Assembly: GCA_034422355.1 (NCBI GenBank)
Contig: DAOUJS010000006.1
Location: 1-64,000, forward strand
Length of the DNA stretch: 64,000 nucleotides
Source of the DNA: CATOSP01 sp034422355
GTDB lineage: Bacteria; Chloroflexota; Dehalococcoidia; Lucifugimonadales; UBA3495
Reading direction: 5' to 3'
Part shown: positions 59,124 to 64,000 of the stretch, one piece after another
Position numbering within the stretch: the first letter of the stretch is position 1
Layout of the letters: every line of letters begins with the position of its first letter
The notes under the pieces: generated by a model
Told to the model about the DNA's origin: nothing
The model's database searches: none
The model's input: the letters and a program-made list of their open reading frames with translations, nothing else
Made by a program: the position numbers and the translations under genes

Positions 59124-59774
59124 CTACGGGCGAGGGAAGGCACCGGGCCCCAACAGCGGCACGAACCGGCAGGGTCCCAGCATACGCAGCGACAGGCCCT
59201 CGCCGGTGCGGTGACATTCCACCAATTCCTGCCGTTCCAGGGACCCCACGGGGACCACCATGCGGCCTCCCGGCGCGAGTTGGCCCACCAGTTCGTCGGG
59301 CAGGCTGGGCGCAGCGGCGGCAACTACTATGGCGTCATATGGGCTGTCCTCCGGGCAGCCGAGGGTTTCCCCTGCCATTTTCACCAAGACGTTGGCGCAT
59401 CCCAACTCGCGCAGGAGGGACTGGGCGCGGCCAGCCAGAGACGGGATGCGCTCTACGGTTACGACCCGGCCCCGGGGAAGCAGCAGTGACAAGATGGCGG
59501 CCTGATAACCGCTTCCCGTGCCCACTTCCAGCACCTTCTCGCTGCCTTGCAGGGCCAGGGCGGCGGTCATCATGGCCACTATGTAGGGTTGGGAGATGGT
59601 CTGGCCCTCTCCGATGGCAAGGGGGATGTCCTCGTAGGCCATGTGCCGGACCGGAAGCGGCACGAATTCCTCTCTGGGAACACATTTCATGGCGTCCACT
59701 ACTGCTTGCGAGCGTATTTTCCGCGAGATGTTACGAAATAGTCCGCGTTTGGCCTTTTCCAGTTCCTGTTCCAT
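59124..59774 (-). CDS. pcm: Protein-L-isoaspartate O-methyltransferase
   Basis: The 216-residue enzyme methylates L-isoaspartyl residues of aged proteins and starts their repair. Motif VLEVGTGSGYQAAIL binds SAM, and AIGEGQTISQPYIVAMM is the Pcm signature. YDAIVVAAAAPSLPDELV and LAPGGRMVVPVG complete the family pattern. The ATG at 59774 has GAGG seven bases upstream and is preferred over an in-frame ATG at 59843. Confidence 0.9.
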   Translation of the reverse strand: MEQELEKAKRGLFRNISRKIRSQAVVDAMKCVPREEFVPLPVRHMAYEDIPLAIGEGQTISQPYIVAMMTAALALQGSEKVLEVGTGSGYQAAILSLLLPRGRVVTVERIPSLAGRAQSLLRELGCANVLVKMAGETLGCPEDSPYDAIVVAAAAPSLPDELVGQLAPGGRMVVPVGSLERQELVECHRTGEGLSLRMLGPCRFVPLLGPGAFPRP

Positions 59775-59966
59775 GCGACGCCTCGGCACCCGATACCCCA
59801 CTATACCATAAACAAACGTCTGGCATGTGAGAAACTGTGGCAACCCCCCCCTTTACACATAAGGGCCCAGCACCCTACATGGCCGAGTCTTGGCCTGCAT
59901 TGATTGAGCGCAGAACCCCGGACCTTCGCATGCTGGCATCCAGACAATCGGGAGCGCTTTTCGCCA

Positions 59967-59995
59967 TTGACGAGGAATCTGTGCTGTGATAGCCT
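59967..59995 (+). promoter_or_regulatory. Weak candidate promoter for the MerR-type regulator and heme genes
   Basis: TTGACG (59967-59972), a 17-base spacer and TAGCCT (59990-59995). The -35 matches 5 of 6, the -10 only 3 of 6. It lies 51 bases before the regulator start and may drive the regulator-ahb-precorrin-hemC run. Confidence 0.3.
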
Positions 59996-60046
59996 CTACT
60001 GGGCAAGCCAAGGAATTAGAATTCTATAGATTTCTGCATATTTCCA

Positions 60047-60661
60047 ATGGTCAAGCTTCCTATAGACGAAGACCGGTGGCTTTCGCTGGGAGAGGCATGC
60101 CGCCTGCTGGCGGTCAACGAGGCTACGCTCCGGCAGTGGGCCGACAACGGCCACGTTCCGGTGTACCGGACCCCCGGCGGCCATCGCCGTTTCCGCAGCA
60201 GCGACGTTATGGCCCTGACCGGCTCCTCGTCCGCGAGGCCGCAGCCCGGAGGGGACGGCACCGGCACCCTGGAGGGTTCGGCCCTGCGGCGCATCCGCCG
60301 CCGGCTGCACCAGGAAAAGGTGGCCAGCCAGCCCTGGTACCAGGGTGTCGAGGAAGAAGGCCGGGGCCGGATGCGCCTGTTCGGGCGCAGGCTGCTCTCC
60401 TTGCTGGCCCAGGAACCCCATAACGGCCAGAGTGGACGCCGCCAGCGCCAGGACGCCCTAACCGAGTCTAACTCCCTGGGCCGCGAGTACGGCGCTGAGA
60501 TGGCCGAGCGGGGCGTTCCCCTCAGCGATACACTGGAAGCGTTCATCTTCTTCAGATCGCTGGTGTTGGACTCCGCCGATGCCGAACACCAAGGGCGCAT
60601 CCTGGAGTTGGCCGACCGGGTCCTGATCGGCCTCGCCGAGTCCTACCAGACTCGCATGTGA
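60047..60661 (+). CDS. MerR/excisionase-type HTH regulator with a C-terminal helical domain
   Basis: The 204-residue protein begins with a winged HTH of the MerR/BldC/excisionase type: WLSLGEACRLLAVNEATLRQ followed by GHVPVYRTPGGHRRFR. A basic Gly/Pro linker leads to a helical C-terminal domain with LGREYGAEMAERGVPLSDTL and FIFFRSLVLD, which resembles the N-terminal sensor-like domain of RsbR/kinase regulators. It is 46 bases before the ahb fusion gene and may regulate heme synthesis in response to a small ligand; this is inference from position. Confidence 0.75.
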   Translation: MVKLPIDEDRWLSLGEACRLLAVNEATLRQWADNGHVPVYRTPGGHRRFRSSDVMALTGSSSARPQPGGDGTGTLEGSALRRIRRRLHQEKVASQPWYQGVEEEGRGRMRLFGRRLLSLLAQEPHNGQSGRRQRQDALTESNSLGREYGAEMAERGVPLSDTLEAFIFFRSLVLDSADAEHQGRILELADRVLIGLAESYQTRM

Positions 60662-60707
60662 GACGCACCACACCAGTCCACGACCATCGAAAGGAGCACA
60701 CCAGGAC

Positions 60708-61757
60708 ATGGACCTTACCGACAGAAAGCTACTGAATCTTATCCAGAGCCGCTTCCCGATGGTGGACCGCCCCTATGCCGAGTTGGGCGGGGAGCTCGAA
60801 ATAACCGAGGATGAAGTGCTGGAGCGGCTGACCGAGTTGAAGCGTCAGAATGTTCTCCGGCAGGTAAGCGCCATATTCGATACCCGCCGCCTCGGTTACA
60901 AGACCACCTTGGTGGCGATGGCCTTTGAGCCGGAAGACCTGCACCGCAGCGCCCTCTGGATCAACCGCCATCCCGGTGTCAGCCACAACTACGCCCGGGA
61001 AGGTTCCTACTACAACCTGTGGTTCACCCTGGCCGTGCCACCGGACCATGACCTTGAGTCCACGGTGAATTTCATGGCCCAGGAGACCGGCGCGCTCAGT
61101 TGCCGCATCATGCCCACCATCCGGTTCTTCAAGATAGGCGTGAACTTCGACATGGTGCAGCAGAAAGGCTCGTCCTACAACTACAGCCCCGACGGGTACG
61201 ACAAGTCCGCCGCCGAGAGTTGGAACCGGGCCGTGGCCGTGACCGACGAGGACAAGGCGGCGATACTGGAGCTTCAGGAAGACCTGGAGCTGGTCCCCAG
61301 GCCCTTCGACGCCATGGCGCAGCGTCTGGGCAAGACCACCGGCGAGCTTTACGCAATGGCACAGGAATTCCAGGACCGCCGTATCATGCGCCGCTACAGT
61401 GCGGTGCTGCATCATCGCCGCTCCGGGTTCCGGGCCAATGCCATGATCGTCTGGAAGGTGCCGGAAGAGCGCGCCGATGAAGTGGGTATGACCATGGCCG
61501 GGCACAAGGCTGTGACCCACTGCTACCAGCGTCCCACTTTCCCCGACTGGCCCTACACCCACTTCACCATGGTCCATGCCACGTCGCCGGAAGGATGCGA
61601 GGAAATCGAGCGGGAGATCAGCGAGGCCACGGGAATCACCGAGCGGCTGATGCTCTACAGCACCAGGGAGTACAAGAAGACGCGCGTGCGTTACTTCGTC
61701 GACGACTACGAACGTTATCGGGTGAATGTGCAGTCTGCCCCGGTATCCACTTCTTAA
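60708..61757 (+). CDS. ahbAB: Fused siroheme decarboxylase AhbA-AhbB
   Basis: The 349-residue protein is two Lrp/AsnC-like halves in one chain. The first (about 1-165) has HNYAREGSYYNLWFTL, the second (about 180-340) has HCYQRPTFPDWPYTHF, both matching the conserved histidine-containing loop of siroheme decarboxylase. AhbA and AhbB normally form a heterodimer that removes two carboxyl groups from siroheme to give 12,18-didecarboxysiroheme in the alternative heme route. The fusion and the neighbours (precorrin-2 dehydrogenase, hemC) support this over a transcription regulator. An Lrp-type HTH is present in each half, as in Ahb proteins. Confidence 0.85.
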   Translation: MDLTDRKLLNLIQSRFPMVDRPYAELGGELEITEDEVLERLTELKRQNVLRQVSAIFDTRRLGYKTTLVAMAFEPEDLHRSALWINRHPGVSHNYAREGSYYNLWFTLAVPPDHDLESTVNFMAQETGALSCRIMPTIRFFKIGVNFDMVQQKGSSYNYSPDGYDKSAAESWNRAVAVTDEDKAAILELQEDLELVPRPFDAMAQRLGKTTGELYAMAQEFQDRRIMRRYSAVLHHRRSGFRANAMIVWKVPEERADEVGMTMAGHKAVTHCYQRPTFPDWPYTHFTMVHATSPEGCEEIEREISEATGITERLMLYSTREYKKTRVRYFVDDYERYRVNVQSAPVSTS

Positions 61758-61779
61758 CCGGCGGGATATATCTGTAACG

Positions 61780-62523
61780 ATGTCTGAATACTATCCGGTC
61801 TATCTCAACCTCAAGGACAGGCGGTGTGTCGTCGTCGGGGGAGGCACAATCGCCCAGGACAAGATAATCAAGCTGCTGGAATCCGGCGCAGTTGTCTCCG
61901 TAGTCAGCCCCGACGCTACCCCTGTGATCCAGTCCCTTGCCGACGAGGGACGGCTGGAGTGGGCACGCCGTGAGTACTGCCCTGGGGACCTGTGCGGCGC
62001 GTTCATGGGCATCGCAGCCACCAACCGGCGGGACGTCAACCGCTGCATCTTCGAGGAAGCAGAGGAACACGGCATCCTTCTGAACGTGGTGGACGACCCC
62101 GTGCTGTGCTCATTCATCGCTCCGGCCATCGTGAAGCGAGGCCTGGTGACCCTGGCTGTATCCACGGGAGGGGCCAGTCCGGCCCTGGCTCGCAAGCTCC
62201 GGGAGTCCCTCGAAAACTCGCCCGCCATCCAGTGGTCCGACCTTGCCCCCGTGCTGTCCCGCGTCCGGCGGGAGATCAGGCGTATGGGAGTGAAGGTCCA
62301 TCCCCAGCGGTGGCAGTGCAGCATGACTCCCGAATTGCTGGATTTGGTCCAATCGGGCCGTGAGGAAGAAGCCGTATCCTCCCTCCTGGCAGACCTGACC
62401 AGCCCGGACGTCCCCGGCCTCTGCTCCACCGTTGGCCGGTGCGACCCGGACTCACCGGACGGACCATGCGCCGTTCGCCAACACGGGATGCTCCCCGCCG
62501 TGACCGGGGGCCGGGGACGCTAG
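61780..62523 (+). CDS. Precorrin-2 dehydrogenase / sirohydrochlorin ferrochelatase (Met8/CysG N-terminal type)
   Basis: The 247-residue protein starts YYPVYLNLKDRRCVVVGGG, a Rossmann motif for NAD. The segment IAATNRRDVNRCIFEEAEEH and AIVKRGLVTLAVSTGGASPA are diagnostic. It oxidises precorrin-2 to sirohydrochlorin and in bifunctional forms inserts iron to make siroheme, the substrate of the AhbAB fusion just upstream. The C-terminal tail is longer than in minimal Met8. The start ATG at 61780 is set by homology to the family N-terminus. Confidence 0.88.
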   Translation: MSEYYPVYLNLKDRRCVVVGGGTIAQDKIIKLLESGAVVSVVSPDATPVIQSLADEGRLEWARREYCPGDLCGAFMGIAATNRRDVNRCIFEEAEEHGILLNVVDDPVLCSFIAPAIVKRGLVTLAVSTGGASPALARKLRESLENSPAIQWSDLAPVLSRVRREIRRMGVKVHPQRWQCSMTPELLDLVQSGREEEAVSSLLADLTSPDVPGLCSTVGRCDPDSPDGPCAVRQHGMLPAVTGGRGR

Positions 62524-62607
62524 TTTGAACACCCGCAACACTTCCCAACGAGGACGCCTCCCCGTACCCGGTCCGGGGCCTGAGCGGCCGCCAAGGTCAG
62601 TCCCCAG

Positions 62608-63540
62608 ATGAGAAAGACCTTCAAGGTCGGCACCCGCGGCAGCGGCCTGGCCTTGCGCCAGACTGAGGAAGTCCTGTCCATACTGCGCGGGCTGTACCCG
62701 GACCTGGACTTCCAGGTGGAGATCGTGCGCACCCAGGGAGATGCCAACCCCACTGCGCCCCTGGCCGGAATGGGGCTGGGCATATTCGTCAAGGAAATTG
62801 AACGCCAACTGCTGGACAGAACGTTGGACGTGGCGGTCCACAGCCTGAAGGACATGCCCACCGAGCTGCCCGAGGGCCTGGCCATCGGCGCGACGCCCAA
62901 ACGCGCCGATCCCAGGGACGTCCTGGTGAACCGCTGGAATTGCCGCCTCTCCGAGCTTCCCCAGGGCGCCCGTATAGGCACCAGCAGCCCCCGCCGCCGG
63001 GCGTTGATCCAGACCCTTTGCCCCCAGGCAACGGTGCTGCCCATCCGCGGCAACGTGGACACCCGCTTGAGCAAGGCTGCCGGGGATGACTATGACGGCG
63101 CGGTCCTGGCCGCCGCCGGCCTGGCCCGCATGGGCCTCACTGAACATATAGCCGAGTACCTCTCCCCCCAGCGGTTCGTGCCGCCCCCCGGCCAGGGCGC
63201 GTTGGCCATCGAAGTCCGGGCTGACGACGCGGAGCTTATGGACCTGCTCCGTCCCGCCGAAGACCCGGAGACCAGGTTCGCCGCCACTGCGGAGCGGGCC
63301 TTTCTGGAAAAGCTGGGCGGCGGCTGCCAATTGCCCGTGGGCGCTTACGGCCGTGCCCAGGGCGAGGCCATGTTCCTGACCGTGTTCCTAAGCTCCCCCG
63401 ACGGTCAAAAAGCCTTCCGAGCCAAGGTCGAGGGCCTGACCCATGACCCTCTGCAACTGGCCAGCGACGCCTACCTGGCGGTGTTGGAACGCGGCGGGGG
63501 TCCTCTCCTCGAGGTGGAGTGGGAGGAATTGGGACAATAA
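62608..63540 (+). CDS. hemC: Porphobilinogen deaminase (hydroxymethylbilane synthase)
   Basis: The 310-residue enzyme polymerises four porphobilinogen units into hydroxymethylbilane. The dipyrromethane cofactor is attached to the Cys of KLGGGCQLPVGAYG (Cys240). GTRGSGLALRQTE, HSLKDMPTE (catalytic Asp82), GTSSPRRRALI and LPIRGNVDTRL are all intact. It follows the siroheme genes and belongs to the same tetrapyrrole pathway. Confidence 0.95.
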   Translation: MRKTFKVGTRGSGLALRQTEEVLSILRGLYPDLDFQVEIVRTQGDANPTAPLAGMGLGIFVKEIERQLLDRTLDVAVHSLKDMPTELPEGLAIGATPKRADPRDVLVNRWNCRLSELPQGARIGTSSPRRRALIQTLCPQATVLPIRGNVDTRLSKAAGDDYDGAVLAAAGLARMGLTEHIAEYLSPQRFVPPPGQGALAIEVRADDAELMDLLRPAEDPETRFAATAERAFLEKLGGGCQLPVGAYGRAQGEAMFLTVFLSSPDGQKAFRAKVEGLTHDPLQLASDAYLAVLERGGGPLLEVEWEELGQ

Positions 63541-63735
63541 CCCACCCCGACTATGGATATGCCCCGACATAGGCTTGGAATAGCGCTTTTTCTTGTTGAT
63601 AAGACGCTATCGCCAGATGCTTCCCCGGTCTGATACCCTGTATACGGAAACCTCGGCTTCTCAATTTCACCGTTGTCCCATTGGCTGCGGCGAGATTTCT
63701 ATACTACCTGGCAACCGGCTACTTTGGAGAGAAAG

Positions 63736-64000
63736 ATGTTCCAGACTGAGGATATGCTCCGGGTCTTCCAGCAATACCGGGGCGACGCGGTGGTCATTCC
63801 CGGACGGGGGGGCCGGCACTGGGTGAACATCAGCACCAATGAGACCAGGGACGTCCCCTTGGGCGACCCGGCTATGGGCGGCCACGCATCCTTTGGGCTG
63901 GGGCTGGCCCTGGCCCGCCCCAATGAGAAGGTGGTGCTGTTCGACTCGGAGGGCGACGTTCTGATGAACCTGGGCGCTCTGCCCACCATCGCGGAGAAGG
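63736..64000 (+). CDS. Thiamine-diphosphate-binding enzyme subunit (partial, runs off the window)
   Basis: The first 88 codons are visible, beginning MFQTEDMLRVFQQYRGDAVV with GGAGAG upstream. The segment GDPAMGGHASFGLGLALARP followed by DSEGDVLMNLGALP resembles the ThDP-binding domain (GDG...N-type motif) of acetolactate synthase or sulfopyruvate/phosphonopyruvate decarboxylase beta subunits. Here the usual GDG is EGD. The rest lies outside the window, so the enzyme cannot be named further. Confidence 0.7.
   Translation, partial: MFQTEDMLRVFQQYRGDAVVIPGRGGRHWVNISTNETRDVPLGDPAMGGHASFGLGLALARPNEKVVLFDSEGDVLMNLGALPTIAEK

Noticed and set aside
1..64000. tRNA or rRNA genes
   Set aside because: No T-loop-type GGTTCGAAT context with matching acceptor stem and no rRNA-like conserved blocks were seen in intergenic regions.

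Overview
The window looks like chromosome of a GC-rich, monoderm-type Chloroflexota bacterium, most plausibly of the SAR202/Dehalococcoidia-like free-living lineages. This is inference. The basis is an alternative complex III (ACIII) cluster, several lipoproteins with long Thr-Pro or Gly-Thr linkers, a DUF1800/DUF1501 pair, an F420-type luciferase-like oxidoreductase, a siroheme-dependent heme route, frequent GTG/TTG starts, and no outer-membrane genes. No rRNA, tRNA, CRISPR array or replication origin was recognised.

Layout. 0.46-12 kb: a surface module. It has UDP-glucose dehydrogenase, a very large flippase-phosphodiesterase-glycosyltransferase fusion, a giant stalked lipoprotein with two FEA1-like (algal iron-assimilation-like) domains, a ferric-binding-type lipoprotein, a membrane glycosyltransferase and a UDP-glucuronate-type epimerase. 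12-20 kb: catabolic and secreted enzymes. These are an alpha/beta hydrolase, a frameshifted DUF3800 gene, a GMC oxidoreductase and a DUF1800-NHL-DUF1501 operon. 20-32 kb: an accessory stretch with a Phd/PIN toxin-antitoxin pair, an F420-type oxidoreductase, a lone TnpB, a PaREP1-type gene behind a palindromic promoter, a Rieske protein, an HtrA-like lipoprotein, an amidohydrolase, an MFS exporter and two decayed genes. 32-42.5 kb: lipoproteins, obg, nadD, a PyrE-like transferase, an NTR/TIMP-like protein, a YgfZ plus A-type Fe-S carrier pair, and small catabolic enzymes. 42.5-57.4 kb: one long leftward block with ACIII (ActA, split ActB1/ActB2, two NrfD-type subunits, ActD, ActE), then cytochrome c maturation genes (CcmH, CcmF, CcmG-like) and a ROK kinase. 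57.6-64 kb: an MscS channel, Pcm, a MerR-type regulator, then a fused AhbA-AhbB siroheme decarboxylase, precorrin-2 dehydrogenase, hemC and the start of a ThDP enzyme.

How it fits together. The right third is a respiratory module: heme made through siroheme, c-type cytochrome assembly, Fe-S carriers, and ACIII as the quinol:cytochrome c oxidoreductase. The left end combines glycan synthesis with what I infer to be surface iron capture, which would feed that heme- and Fe-S-rich chain. The most unusual item is the tandem FEA1-like, hendecad-stalked, Gly-Thr-linked lipoprotein next to a ferric-binding protein (5.2-9.5 kb). Three loci carry apparent single-base frameshifts (13.3, 29.7 and 32.1 kb), which could be real decay or base-calling error.
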